A DNA stretch of 34,203 bases, taken from assembly GCA_029555205.1 (NCBI GenBank), contig JAKPTB010000125.1:1-34203 (forward strand), written 5' to 3'. The position numbers and the translations under genes were made by a program. Positions 1 to 8,122 of the stretch are shown here, one piece after another. Within the stretch, counting starts at the first letter, position 1, and every line of letters begins with the position of its first letter. The DNA is from Bacillota bacterium (lineage in GTDB: Bacteria; Bacillota; Desulfotomaculia; Desulfotomaculales; Pelotomaculaceae). A model generated the notes under the pieces. The model saw only the letters and a program-made list of their open reading frames with translations, ran no database searches and was not told where the DNA came from.

Positions 1-1
1 T

Positions 2-289
2 AAGCTTAAAGACGTGGAAGGGCAAACATGGGGTAATTTAGATGCCCTTAAAACAGCTCTGGATGAACTAGAAAAGATGAAAAATGTTGCCGCAGGAACT
101 GGCACAGCGGAACAAACAGTAGAGTGGAGATGGCCGTTAGATGGTTCCGATGTATACGGAACTAATGATGAAGAAGACACTGAACTGGGCACCGCATCCG
201 CTGAAGGAACTGGTGAAGGTGCAGATGGCCGCACAGAATACAAATTAATCATTACGGCTAAAGCAAAGCAGATTCAGCCTACCAAATAA
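2..289 (+). CDS. C-terminal part of a TasA/camelysin-like secreted protein (5' truncated by window)
   Basis: The reading frame is open from the first bases of the window and stops at 289, so only the last 95 or so residues are seen. It ends with an aromatic strand (VEWRWPLDG), an acidic Asp/Glu/Gly-rich loop and a closing strand (YKLIITAKA). The same order of elements closes the next secreted protein, which ends 1687. This C-terminal pattern resembles the beta-sandwich of TasA/camelysin proteins exported through SipW, and a SipW gene lies 1.4 kb downstream. I infer an exported structural subunit. An internal GTG at 14 is unlikely to be the start, because the frame is open upstream and no ribosome-binding site precedes it. 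The family call rests on pattern and context only. Confidence 0.6.
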   Translation, partial: KLKDVEGQTWGNLDALKTALDELEKMKNVAAGTGTAEQTVEWRWPLDGSDVYGTNDEEDTELGTASAEGTGEGADGRTEYKLIITAKAKQIQPTK

Positions 290-307
290 ACACTTCTGTC
301 CAACCCC

Positions 308-360
308 AAGAGAGCTCCGGCTCTCTTCCGGAGGGCGCAAAAGGCTTTTGCGCCCTCCGG
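308..360 (+). other. Two adjacent perfect hairpins between secreted-protein genes
   Basis: Stem 1 pairs 308-315 with 320-327 (8 bp, 4-base loop). Stem 2 follows at once and pairs 328-342 with 346-360 (15 bp, 3-base loop, very GC-rich on its outer part). Neither is followed by a T-run, so this is not a textbook intrinsic terminator. Strong hairpins after the first gene of a surface-protein operon often act as partial terminators or 3' mRNA stabilisers that keep the first product most abundant; that role is inferred. Confidence 0.75.
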
Positions 361-421
361 AAGGCAGCCGGCGGGAGTTTTCTAAAAGCCTTATGACTCT
401 GCAACGAAACCGGAGGATGAC

Positions 422-1687
422 ATGGAACAGGCTATACAAAAGGAAAATGCGGAGAGAAGGCGCAGGTACTTTATTCTGTCGGTGATCATAACTATCATCG
501 CAATCTACGCCGCTGTGCCGGCATACGGCATTATTCGCGACATCAGCACGGGCCGGCATGTCTTTATCTTGAATTCGGACCTGCCCGGCGCGCAAATGAA
601 CCGGCCCGTCCTGGGGTTTATCAACAGGATCTATGCTTTATTTTCCCCGCAACAGAAGGTTCCCGTCCCTGTGGGGCGGCGGATTGATTTAGTGGGCCGG
701 GTTGTCTACACCGATTACACACCCTATTCCGGCGGGATCATTGAGCTTCGCAGCGACCCGCGCTATACCCGGACAGACAGCGAGGGCCATTTTATGTTTA
801 TTGATGTCGAAGAAGGCGTCCATACCATAAGCGTCCTGGACGGGGCCGGGAACGTGCTGGCAGAATGTAAAGTCGATATTCAATGGACGTCCGGGAGCGG
901 AGATTTGGTGCTGGTCCGCCTGGCCGACGGGACCTATGTCTTTCAAGTGCCAGTGCAGGTCAAGACGCTGGAAATTACCATTTTTCTGCACAGGGGGGCG
1001 GACGGAAAGGTCACCTCCATTGACAACATTGTGCTGGGCTCCCTTCCCGGAAGCACGGGCCGGCCGGGCAGTCCAACCAATCCCGCCCATCCTGCGAACC
1101 CTGTGAACCCAGGAAATCCCTCCTATCCCGGAAGTCCGCCTGTTGGCCTTGGCACCCCGCCTGAAAATAGCGGGATAGATGGCGGTAGCCCCGGTAACGG
1201 AGGCGGCGGGAAAGGAAATGGAGGAAACAACCCTCCACCCTTTGATTTTGACGTTCTGGACACGGCGACGCGCACATCCTATGGTACAGGCAGCACGGCA
1301 AAGGTTAATATCTTCGGTTCCAGCAAGCGCATCGCTCCGGGTATGAGCGGAACCTACCAGTTCACGGTTGACAACACAGGCAACAGGTACCCGTCCCTTT
1401 ATGATCTGGAGTTTATCGCGAGGGACACGCTTCCCGACCCGCTGAAGATTCCCATGCGTTTCCGCCTCAAAGCCGATGGTGTGTATGTTGCGGGAAACGA
1501 AACGACCTGGTGTGAGCCATCCGGGCTCTACCAGGATGACGCGGTGGTGGCAGGGGGCAGGGATGTGGAATATACCCTGGAGTGGCACTGGCAGGAAGGG
1601 CCCAACGACAATGACTTCGCCGCCTATGCCTGTAATCCCGACTATTCTTACACTATGACGATTAAAGTTACAGCTCAAACCCAGTAA
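422..1687 (+). CDS. Membrane-anchored secreted protein: carboxypeptidase-regulatory-like domain, Pro/Gly/Asn linker, TasA-like C-terminal domain
   Basis: 421 residues. A hydrophobic segment at about 17-38 follows a charged N-terminus, giving an uncleaved anchor or export signal. Residues about 90-150 (GRVVYTDYTPYSGG, then TDSEGHFMFIDVEEGVHTI) fit a carboxypeptidase regulatory-like/Cna-B-type beta fold. Residues about 212-280 are a low-complexity linker rich in Pro, Gly, Asn and Ser with irregular NP/GSP repeats. The last 140 residues form a beta domain ending LEWHWQEGPNDNDF and YTMTIKVTA, matching the end of the upstream partial protein. The ATG follows CCGGAGG by a few bases. It probably places a TasA-like domain at a distance from the membrane, as a fibre anchor or minor subunit. 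No catalytic motif is visible and the function is inferred. Confidence 0.75.
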   Translation: MEQAIQKENAERRRRYFILSVIITIIAIYAAVPAYGIIRDISTGRHVFILNSDLPGAQMNRPVLGFINRIYALFSPQQKVPVPVGRRIDLVGRVVYTDYTPYSGGIIELRSDPRYTRTDSEGHFMFIDVEEGVHTISVLDGAGNVLAECKVDIQWTSGSGDLVLVRLADGTYVFQVPVQVKTLEITIFLHRGADGKVTSIDNIVLGSLPGSTGRPGSPTNPAHPANPVNPGNPSYPGSPPVGLGTPPENSGIDGGSPGNGGGGKGNGGNNPPPFDFDVLDTATRTSYGTGSTAKVNIFGSSKRIAPGMSGTYQFTVDNTGNRYPSLYDLEFIARDTLPDPLKIPMRFRLKADGVYVAGNETTWCEPSGLYQDDAVVAGGRDVEYTLEWHWQEGPNDNDFAAYACNPDYSYTMTIKVTAQTQ

Positions 1688-1706
1688 GAGGAGGCTCTAA
1701 ACCAAT

Positions 1707-2225
1707 ATGACAACCAGAGCTCTAAGAAGCATGACGGACTGGCTGAAATATTTGCCCCTGGGGTTATTAGCGCTGCTAATCCTGGTCAATTTCTACCTGG
1801 GTATCAATAAAGCGGTAACCCGTGACCCGTTACCAAAGTTTTTGGGTTTTTCCCCCCTTGTTGTTTTATCCGGCTCCATGGAGCCCGCCCTGTACCCCGG
1901 TGACCTGGTCATTATCCGTGAACAGGCGGCGGACAAATACAGGCCCGGCGATGTGGTTACTTACTTGACGGGCAGGAACGCCTTTACCCACCGTATTATC
2001 AGCGTGGAAAACGGCGTATTCACCTTGAAGGGCGACAACAACAATACCGCTGACGAATCTTTGACAGCCGACAGGTTTGAGGGAAAAGTGATCCTGCGCA
2101 TCCCCAAAATCGGTCTGGCCATAGTTTTTCTCAAAAAACCCCAGGGCATGATGCTGGTGGGAGCGCTGCTGCTATTGAGCGTCTACGGCGGGGACCTTTA
2201 CCGGAGAAAACATAAAAGAACGTAA
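1707..2225 (+). CDS. sipW: Signal peptidase I, SipW (ER/archaeal) type
   Basis: 172 residues. Membrane segments are predicted at about 15-33 and 145-162, either side of the catalytic domain. The active-site box VVLSGSMEP puts the nucleophile at Ser57. The general-base position is histidine (NAFTHRII, His95) instead of the lysine of ordinary bacterial type I peptidases, which defines the SipW/ER class. A third conserved box, LKGDNNNTADES, supplies the aspartates near 110-116. Members remove signal peptides from a small set of client proteins, such as TasA and camelysin. Here the gene is embedded among genes for exported proteins whose leaders look like SipW substrates, so it is very likely their dedicated peptidase. 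AGAGGAGG lies 12 bases before the ATG. Confidence 0.95.
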   Translation: MTTRALRSMTDWLKYLPLGLLALLILVNFYLGINKAVTRDPLPKFLGFSPLVVLSGSMEPALYPGDLVIIREQAADKYRPGDVVTYLTGRNAFTHRIISVENGVFTLKGDNNNTADESLTADRFEGKVILRIPKIGLAIVFLKKPQGMMLVGALLLLSVYGGDLYRRKHKRT

Positions 2226-2245
2226 AAAAGTTGAAGTGATGAATT

Positions 2246-3421
2246 ATGGAGCTCAGAAGAATAATTATGATGCTTTTTATTGCCGGGATGATTACTTCAA
2301 CCGTATTATCGTCCACAATGGCAAGATACACTGACGAGTTTTCCGGCGGGGACAGGGCCTTAATTGCCGCCTGGAATATGGGCGCCAGGGGCGAAGACGA
2401 CATCGCAGGCGAGTTTTACAATAAGGGTTTTACCTTTAACTTGTTTGAGTCAAAGACTGTCCAGCCTATGGACTACGGCGAAAAGTCCTTTACCTTCCGG
2501 GGCGGCGGTTCTGATGTGGCCATAGCCTACAACGTGGAAATGAACGCGGCGGACCTGCTGCAGCTGACAACTGAAGAGGTCAAGGCGATCATAGCCGGGG
2601 AAATGGACAAGGATGTTTTCGCGCCCTTTATTTTTAAAATCACTGCTGAATTGAACGAAGGCGCGGCCTGCGAAGTTCCCGTAATATTTTCTCCCTACGA
2701 CGAAGCATCCCCATATTATGAAACCGGCTGGTTCAGACCGAAGGACATAGAGTTTGACGAGGATGGTTATTTCAGTATTTTTGAAGGGACGCCGGTTTTT
2801 CCCCCGGGCAGTAACGACGAGGTTACCATCACCGTGGCCTGGCAGTGGAACACGTCTTTTTACGTCAATGACACAGGTATTCCGGCGGTGACGGCGCCCA
2901 ATCACGTGCCTGCGGACCCCTCAACGGGAAGCGAAGGCGCCTTCCCGCCCTACTACCAGGCAGCCTATGACCAGTATTACGGCAGCGGAGGCTTGCTGGA
3001 GCAGTATGAAGCCGCCCAGAATGCCCTGGAACAGTATTTTGAAGTACACGGAAGTCCTAACGAAAACGGAAACTGGCCTTCCCACAGTGCACCCTGTCCC
3101 CTGTCGGATGCCGAGCATCATGCGCATTATAATGCAATTTTTGACCCGGTGGAGCAGCAGGCTTTTCTTAGCACCCACGGAGGCATAATGGATCCGGGCG
3201 GCGGCATAATCTGGACGGAACACGCCATGTTCTGCACAGCGGACCACTTTGCAGAATACAGCGTCCTGGAAGCGGCGGCTGATAAGGCTTTACAGGCCTG
3301 CCGGACCTCGCTATTGCAGGCCTACGACGATTACGACACCTTTGCCGCCGATGCCCTGGCGGCCGGGGAAGTGGCGACAGTTTTGTTCCGCATCAGCGGG
3401 GAGCAGGTAGCTCCCCGGTAA
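2246..3421 (+). CDS. Secreted protein with SipW-type signal peptide
   Basis: 391 residues. The N-terminus has two Arg, a hydrophobic core (about 6-23) and then MARYTDEFSGGDRA, the short aromatic/small-residue run typical of SipW-processed leaders. The first 200 mature residues form a predicted beta domain that ends ITVAWQWNTSFY, like the closing strand of its neighbours. The remaining 170 residues are richer in Ala, Tyr, Glu and His, with a Tyr-rich stretch (YYQAAYDQYYG) and several His pairs in Cys-Pro or Asp contexts; I do not recognise this domain. It follows sipW by 20 bases with only a weak ribosome-binding site, suggesting coupled translation. A client of the adjacent peptidase and probable matrix or fibre protein; exact function unknown. 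Confidence 0.75.
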   Translation: MELRRIIMMLFIAGMITSTVLSSTMARYTDEFSGGDRALIAAWNMGARGEDDIAGEFYNKGFTFNLFESKTVQPMDYGEKSFTFRGGGSDVAIAYNVEMNAADLLQLTTEEVKAIIAGEMDKDVFAPFIFKITAELNEGAACEVPVIFSPYDEASPYYETGWFRPKDIEFDEDGYFSIFEGTPVFPPGSNDEVTITVAWQWNTSFYVNDTGIPAVTAPNHVPADPSTGSEGAFPPYYQAAYDQYYGSGGLLEQYEAAQNALEQYFEVHGSPNENGNWPSHSAPCPLSDAEHHAHYNAIFDPVEQQAFLSTHGGIMDPGGGIIWTEHAMFCTADHFAEYSVLEAAADKALQACRTSLLQAYDDYDTFAADALAAGEVATVLFRISGEQVAPR

Positions 3422-3452
3422 AAAACCGGTCAAAGCTTGAGAGGTCGGGAAG

Positions 3453-4031
3453 ATGAGATATAAACGTTCAAACAGGTACAAAGGAAAAATTAAATTAAAA
3501 AAGTTATATTACTGTTTTACCTATTTATTGATCATATCCTTTGTTATCACAGGTGTTTCCTTTTCGCGCTTCAGCACGGCGATAACCAGTACGGGCGCCC
3601 AAAATGTCAACGACCCGGACCCGGGCCCGGGGATACCCGGGATTGAGTTTTCAACCTGGGCCCTGGACTATGGGGCGACTGCGGTTTCTCTGGCCGGCAT
3701 GGCGCCGGGAGATACAAAAACCATTAACATCTGGGTCAGCAACAAAGACAGCTCCGGGACAGTGAGCGGCTATAACCAGAACGTTACCCTGGAACTGAAG
3801 ACCACCGTTAACCTGCCCCTGAACTATACGTTGAAAAGAAACGGTAGCCCTGTAAGTCTCAGCCACCCGGATCCCTACCGTTATGTCAGCGAAGTTCAGT
3901 CCTTTACGGCCGGCGTAGCAGAAACAAAATACTATACACTGACCATCTCCTGGCCGGAGGGAAGCAATCATTTCATGTACAGAAATGAGCTGGATTATAT
4001 CGAACTAAAACTGAAAGCTGTCCAGGCATAA
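3453..4031 (+). CDS. Small secreted TasA/camelysin-like protein
   Basis: 192 residues. A long basic N-terminus (MRYKRSNRYKGKIKLKK) precedes a hydrophobic segment at about 19-37 and FSRFSTAITSTGAQ, compatible with SipW cleavage. A Pro/Gly/Asp run (DPDPGPGIPG) leads into an all-beta domain with a conserved-looking core, GMAPGDTKTINIWVSNK. It ends YYTLTISWPEG and LDYIELKLKA, the same closing-strand arrangement as the proteins ending at 289 and 1687. Size and organisation match a TasA/camelysin-family fibre subunit. It shares the opening MRYKR-x-N with the next gene, suggesting a common targeting feature. GAGAGGTCGGG precedes the ATG. Confidence 0.75.
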   Translation: MRYKRSNRYKGKIKLKKLYYCFTYLLIISFVITGVSFSRFSTAITSTGAQNVNDPDPGPGIPGIEFSTWALDYGATAVSLAGMAPGDTKTINIWVSNKDSSGTVSGYNQNVTLELKTTVNLPLNYTLKRNGSPVSLSHPDPYRYVSEVQSFTAGVAETKYYTLTISWPEGSNHFMYRNELDYIELKLKAVQA

Positions 4032-4050
4032 CAAAAGGCGGGTAAGTCCT

Positions 4051-4848
4051 ATGCGCTATAAGAGATGGAACCTGGCAAAAATACAACGGAAGAAAAGACA
4101 GAAATTCATAGTTATGTTTGTCATAGCCGCATTCTTGATTGTGCCCTTTTACCCCGGTATCTTTACTTTTGCCGGCTATGTTTATACGAAACTTGTGAAA
4201 TCCTATATCGCCACCGCTGAAGCTGACTTTTATTTCACCAGTGACCTTTTATCAGACGCAACGGAGGTTCCTGTATACCAGATCAACCATGATTGGGCGA
4301 CGGCGGCAACTATTAACTTTGAGCTCAGGAATTATGAAAACCAGCTCAATGTTTCGGATCGACCCATTACCTACAGGGTTTGGGCTGAACCGGCGGGCAG
4401 CAGCGCCAGCGGGACCATTGTACCCAATGGTGCGGTGGGACAGAGACGGCCGGTCAGCCTCACCGTGCCCGTGCCGGCCAATCCTGCCGCACCGCTGGAA
4501 GTGCTTGTGACTGCTGTTTCCTCCCGTCCCTATGCCAAAACGCTGCAGGGCAGGTTTGTCATCTTGCCGGCCATTTCCTGCAGCGTGGCGGATAACAGCG
4601 GCTTGCCCGTGGCTACTCTGACCCTTGCGCTGTCCCGGGCGGCACAGTCGTCCCGGACTGTCACCATCGGCTGGCAGGAAGGCGCCGTGCCGGACATGAC
4701 CAATCCCATGGTACTCAACGCCGCAAGCATTGATCTGGCCAACAGGACCCTGACTACAACTCTCAATACGGCGTCAGTTTACGAACTGATTTTCTTTAAG
4801 GACAATCCCGAAGGCAATTATACAGCCGTAACTGCCACAGGAGTGTAG
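4051..4848 (+). CDS. Secreted or membrane-anchored beta-rich protein of the SipW cluster
   Basis: 265 residues. The start MRYKRWNLAKIQRKKRQK is highly basic and resembles the preceding protein. One hydrophobic segment (about 19-44) follows, then YIATAEADFYFTSDLL, which again looks like a SipW-type processing region. The rest is predicted beta, Ala/Thr/Val-rich, with a region WATAATINFELRNYEN that could be a TasA-like core strand pair. No enzyme motif is visible. It starts 19 bases after the previous stop and its own stop lies 3 bases before the next ATG, so it is translated within the same operon. Likely an accessory surface or fibre protein; function unknown. Confidence 0.7.
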   Translation: MRYKRWNLAKIQRKKRQKFIVMFVIAAFLIVPFYPGIFTFAGYVYTKLVKSYIATAEADFYFTSDLLSDATEVPVYQINHDWATAATINFELRNYENQLNVSDRPITYRVWAEPAGSSASGTIVPNGAVGQRRPVSLTVPVPANPAAPLEVLVTAVSSRPYAKTLQGRFVILPAISCSVADNSGLPVATLTLALSRAAQSSRTVTIGWQEGAVPDMTNPMVLNAASIDLANRTLTTTLNTASVYELIFFKDNPEGNYTAVTATGV

Positions 4849-4851
4849 CTC

Positions 4852-7740
4852 ATGAATAAAAAAGCTTTTAAATACTTCATAATACTTGTTCTAATCTGCA
4901 ATGTCTGGTTTTTTTCGTCCCTGGCGTCTTTTCCGGTGTGGGATAATCTTACCGCCCAGGCTGTAAGTCCCCTGTGGGACGGCAGCGTAGCCGCAGGCTT
5001 CGCCGGCGGGACGGGAACCGAAGCGGACCCCTATTTAATCAGCAACGGTGCGGAGCTTGCCTACTTTGCCCAACAGGTCAACAGCGGCAATGGTTTTTCC
5101 GGCCAGTACATCAAGCTGGCACAGGACATCCTCCTCAACGAGATGAATGAGGACGGCACCTTTGTGTCTCCAACACCCAGGGAGTTTACGAGAATAGGGA
5201 CCGATTCGAATCTCAGTTTCCAGGGTAATTTTAATGGAAATGGCAAAAAAGTAATCGGCCTGTACATTAATAACGACATCTGGCGGCACTATGGAGGATT
5301 ATTTGGTTATGCCGCCGCTGGAAGCGTGATCAAGAACGTGAGTATATCGGGAGTTGTAAAAGGAGGATACGAAACAGGAGGTATAGCCGGCTACACGGAC
5401 GGTGTGATCACAGGATGTGAGGTTAGCTGTACAGTACACGGCGAACAGACCCATATCGGGGGTGTGGCAGGTAATGCCGGGGCTTCTAGTGTAATAAGCG
5501 ACTGCACTGTTTCAGGGAATGTATCAGGTGGTAGAAGATATGTGGGAGGTGTGGTGGGCCAAACAGAGGGGGATATAACGGATTGCAGTTTCGACGGCAC
5601 GGTGACGGCAAGCGATACCTATGTAGGAGGCATAGCAGGATATTTTGCCGGTGAGAGTGTAGTGAGCCATTCCACTGTTTCAGGGACTATATCAGGTAGG
5701 TCCTACGTGGGAGGTGTGGCTGGCCAAACAGAGGGGGATATAGCGGATTGCAGCTTTGACGGCACAGTGACGGCAAACGATTTCTATGCAGGAGGCATAG
5801 CAGGATATGCTGCCGGTCAGAGTGTTGTGAGCCATTCCACAGTTTCAGGGACTGTATCAGGTAGATCCTACGTGGGAGGCGTGGCCGGCAAGATGGATAA
5901 AACTATAACAGGGTGCAGCAGTGATTGCACGGTGACAGGACACGATTTTTACGTAGGCGGCATGGCTGGTTATGCCGGTACAGGCAGTGAAATCAGTAAT
6001 TCCTTTGTTTTAGGGACTGCAACGGGTAGATCCTATGTGGGAGGCGTGGCTGGTTACACCAACGGTGTTATCACGGTTTGCGCAAATACTGGAACAGTGA
6101 CAGGACTTGAGCAGTATATAGGGGGCGTGGCTGGATATGCTGACAGTCTTAACACCGTGAATAATTGTTTTAATTCAGGGACAGTCACCGCGTCCGGTAA
6201 CGGTAACCGCAACGGAATAGGTGGTATTGCAGGTGGTGGGAACTGGAGTGAGCCAGCATCGGCCATACATAATAATTTAAGTATTGGCTCTGTTTCAGGC
6301 CGGATCAACGTGGGGGGTATTGTGGGCATCTCTGTGGCACCCCTGGGTGTTCAGGATGCCTGGCACAATTATTACACCAATGCCCCGGCAGGAACCGGGG
6401 TAGGCGATGTCTGGCCGCGGGACGGCGCTGTTCCTGTGGGGTCTATGTTCTGGGAAGAAATTAAGGATTTGCTGAACAGCGATAATCCTGCGGGCAATGA
6501 CATCTGGTCGCAGGATGAGAACGGTATTCCGATGCCGGCTATATTCGTGCCGGGCGGTGGCGGTGTGGTTGGAGTTATAAAAAATTCAGGTATAAAAGAA
6601 GGCAAGTATTTTACGGTTCTCCAGGTAGGAGAGGGCGCTGCGGCGACTGTTACTTCAGACAGTGTTTTTACGGTAGTCTTTAACATGAGTTACAACCAGA
6701 GCTATGACCCGGAAACCCAAACAGTGGGCCTGGCTCATGAAGGGACAGTGGTTCCGCTGCCGGCCAATACATCAATTATTATGCTGGTGGATGGTGTCTA
6801 TTACTATAAAAACCTTGCGGCTGAGTTAGGAACGAAACTGGCACTTAGTGAATTTATTAAGATGGGCAGCACGACGGAACACTATGCTCCGGAACCGTTG
6901 CCGGCTGAATCTGGAAAGGAATACTTATTTATCTTTGATTTTTCGAAAACAGCATCCGGGCTTCCCGCCGGTACATTTAAAGTGGAACTTCTCCCTGTAG
7001 CCGGCACTTGTTCGGGCCCAATGCCTGCAGTCACGGTGGCGGGTACCAACTCTTATTCCCTTACGGCAGGCTGGGCAGCGGGATCCCTGGCCATAGATCT
7101 TTCCGGGGCGCTGTTCGCAGGTTATGATTATAAGACGGACGGGAAGAGTTACGCCTTTGAATTAGCTTTAAAACAGGGCGGGGTGAATGTGCCCTGGCCC
7201 ATCGGTACAAAGATCAACGGGACCGTACTTACCTCGCCTTTGCCCTATGTTTTTACCGCCGCGGCTTTTGGTTATAATTCCATTTCCCTTGATCTGTCTG
7301 ATTGTATAAACCCCCTTGAACAGGGGAACTATTACCTCGAGGTCAATGCCTATGCCTGTAACGACCCGGCTTCTCCCCGGGAGGGCTATTTACTGACCGG
7401 CGGCTCTACCACGCTGACGGTAACGGAGCCAGTCCAGTACGCCATCAGGGCCAGTGCTGCTGCAAGGGTTTTTGACAAATCAGCATCCGCTATTCCGGTT
7501 TTCTTTAACATAGATACCCTGGGTTCGGGCGTTGTCAAGTCTACCCTCCAGCGCAAGTACGGAACGTCCTATGTCAATATAGCAGATCAGACAGATCTAC
7601 CGGTAAGCATAGCAGGGGGCGGCGCCACCCTGACCGTACCGGCCGCTTACGAAACCGGAACTTACCGTTTTGTACTAACCCTTTACGACCCCGAGGGCCA
7701 TCCCAGAGCGCGGGCGGAAGAGAGCATCATCATCAAGTAG
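4852..7740 (+). CDS. Large exported GLUG-repeat protein, putative adhesin or surface protein
   Basis: 962 residues. A signal sequence or anchor (about 5-25) is followed by WDGSVAAGFAGGTGTEADPYLISNGAEL, here cited in parts as the opening common to GLUG proteins (for example GTEADPYLISNGAEL). Residues about 145-500 hold a dozen or so GLUG motifs of the form (Y/I)GGVAGY, each paired with a Ser/Thr/Cys-rich strand (for example VVSHSTVSGTVSG), predicting a right-handed beta-helix. The second half (about 560-962) is a string of beta-sandwich-like segments without recognisable catalytic residues. No LPxTG sorting signal is seen. GLUG proteins are often cell-surface adhesins or protease-related proteins; here it closes the SipW cluster and AGGAG within the preceding gene gives it a coupled start. 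Adhesin function is inferred. Confidence 0.85.
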   Translation: MNKKAFKYFIILVLICNVWFFSSLASFPVWDNLTAQAVSPLWDGSVAAGFAGGTGTEADPYLISNGAELAYFAQQVNSGNGFSGQYIKLAQDILLNEMNEDGTFVSPTPREFTRIGTDSNLSFQGNFNGNGKKVIGLYINNDIWRHYGGLFGYAAAGSVIKNVSISGVVKGGYETGGIAGYTDGVITGCEVSCTVHGEQTHIGGVAGNAGASSVISDCTVSGNVSGGRRYVGGVVGQTEGDITDCSFDGTVTASDTYVGGIAGYFAGESVVSHSTVSGTISGRSYVGGVAGQTEGDIADCSFDGTVTANDFYAGGIAGYAAGQSVVSHSTVSGTVSGRSYVGGVAGKMDKTITGCSSDCTVTGHDFYVGGMAGYAGTGSEISNSFVLGTATGRSYVGGVAGYTNGVITVCANTGTVTGLEQYIGGVAGYADSLNTVNNCFNSGTVTASGNGNRNGIGGIAGGGNWSEPASAIHNNLSIGSVSGRINVGGIVGISVAPLGVQDAWHNYYTNAPAGTGVGDVWPRDGAVPVGSMFWEEIKDLLNSDNPAGNDIWSQDENGIPMPAIFVPGGGGVVGVIKNSGIKEGKYFTVLQVGEGAAATVTSDSVFTVVFNMSYNQSYDPETQTVGLAHEGTVVPLPANTSIIMLVDGVYYYKNLAAELGTKLALSEFIKMGSTTEHYAPEPLPAESGKEYLFIFDFSKTASGLPAGTFKVELLPVAGTCSGPMPAVTVAGTNSYSLTAGWAAGSLAIDLSGALFAGYDYKTDGKSYAFELALKQGGVNVPWPIGTKINGTVLTSPLPYVFTAAAFGYNSISLDLSDCINPLEQGNYYLEVNAYACNDPASPREGYLLTGGSTTLTVTEPVQYAIRASAAARVFDKSASAIPVFFNIDTLGSGVVKSTLQRKYGTSYVNIADQTDLPVSIAGGGATLTVPAAYETGTYRFVLTLYDPEGHPRARAEESIIIK
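5539..6033 (+). repeat. Three tandem 165-bp units inside the GLUG-repeat gene
   Basis: Units begin at 5539, 5704 and 5869, each coding (Y)VGGV(V/A)G and each exactly 165 bp (55 codons, two GLUG motifs). The next equivalent codon is at 6034. By eye the first two units differ at about 18 of 165 positions; the third has diverged more. A related 168-bp unit precedes them from 5371. The length is a multiple of three, so gain or loss of a unit keeps the reading frame. Confidence 0.9.
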
Positions 7741-7916
7741 CGCGGGTCATGTCGTCCGGAGTCAATTTGTCACTTTTTTCATACTATGAGAATGCAGCTC
7801 TTTCGCCGCGGTTTTTCTAAACAAGCGAGCAGGTGTTGCGGGGTGGACAAAATTGTTCTCCGTCAGGCCTCAAAGCGGCATTGATGATTGTTTTTTTGCA
7901 GGTGAGGCGGTATATC
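7741..7916 (+). other. Intergenic stretch without recognisable features
   Basis: The 176 bases between the GLUG-repeat stop and the infC promoter contain short T-runs but no convincing hairpin terminator and no reading frame with a ribosome-binding site. I see nothing else in it. Confidence 0.5.
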
Positions 7917-7946
7917 TTGACTGGCTGTATCCTTGTATGCTATAAT
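7917..7946 (+). promoter_or_regulatory. Sigma-A promoter of the infC operon
   Basis: TTGACT (7917-7922), 18-base spacer, TATAAT (7941-7946), with a TG one base upstream of the -10 (extended -10). Close to consensus, placing transcription start near 7953 and giving a leader of about 170 bases before infC. Confidence 0.85.
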
Positions 7947-7952
7947 TGCGCC

Positions 7953-8122
7953 TGTAAATAACAAAAGTTTACAAGCAGAAGCCATCCGCTTCTCACCTTA
8001 CGACGCTCCTGAAAAAAGCAGCAGTCCATAAGGTTTCTTTTGAAAGTAGAATACTACTTTACAAGCGGGTGGATTATGCCCGCTTTTAATTTTCTATCTA
8101 TTTTTGTGGGGGTGAATTTACT
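7953..8122 (+). promoter_or_regulatory. L20-type autoregulatory leader of the infC-rpmI-rplT operon
   Basis: The leader contains the hairpin AGAAGC-CATCC-GCTTCT followed by CTCACCTTACGACG, which resembles the conserved core of the Firmicute ribosomal protein L20 leader, and ends in an intrinsic terminator just before infC. In Bacillus subtilis, excess L20 binds this leader and promotes premature termination; the gene order here (infC, rpmI, rplT) fits that control. Identity with the family was judged by eye; a covariance-model scan for the L20 leader would settle it. Confidence 0.75.
8063..8093 (+). terminator. Leader terminator (attenuator) before infC
   Basis: Stem AAGCGGG (8063-8069) with CCCGCTT (8079-8085), 9-base loop, followed by TTAATTTT. 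It lies inside the leader upstream of the infC start, as expected for a conditional terminator. Confidence 0.8.

Noticed and set aside
689-1678. Long open frame on the minus strand (329 codons)
   Set aside because: It is antisense to a well-supported secreted-protein gene, has no ribosome-binding site, and its product is basic and patternless, as expected from GC-rich codons read backwards.
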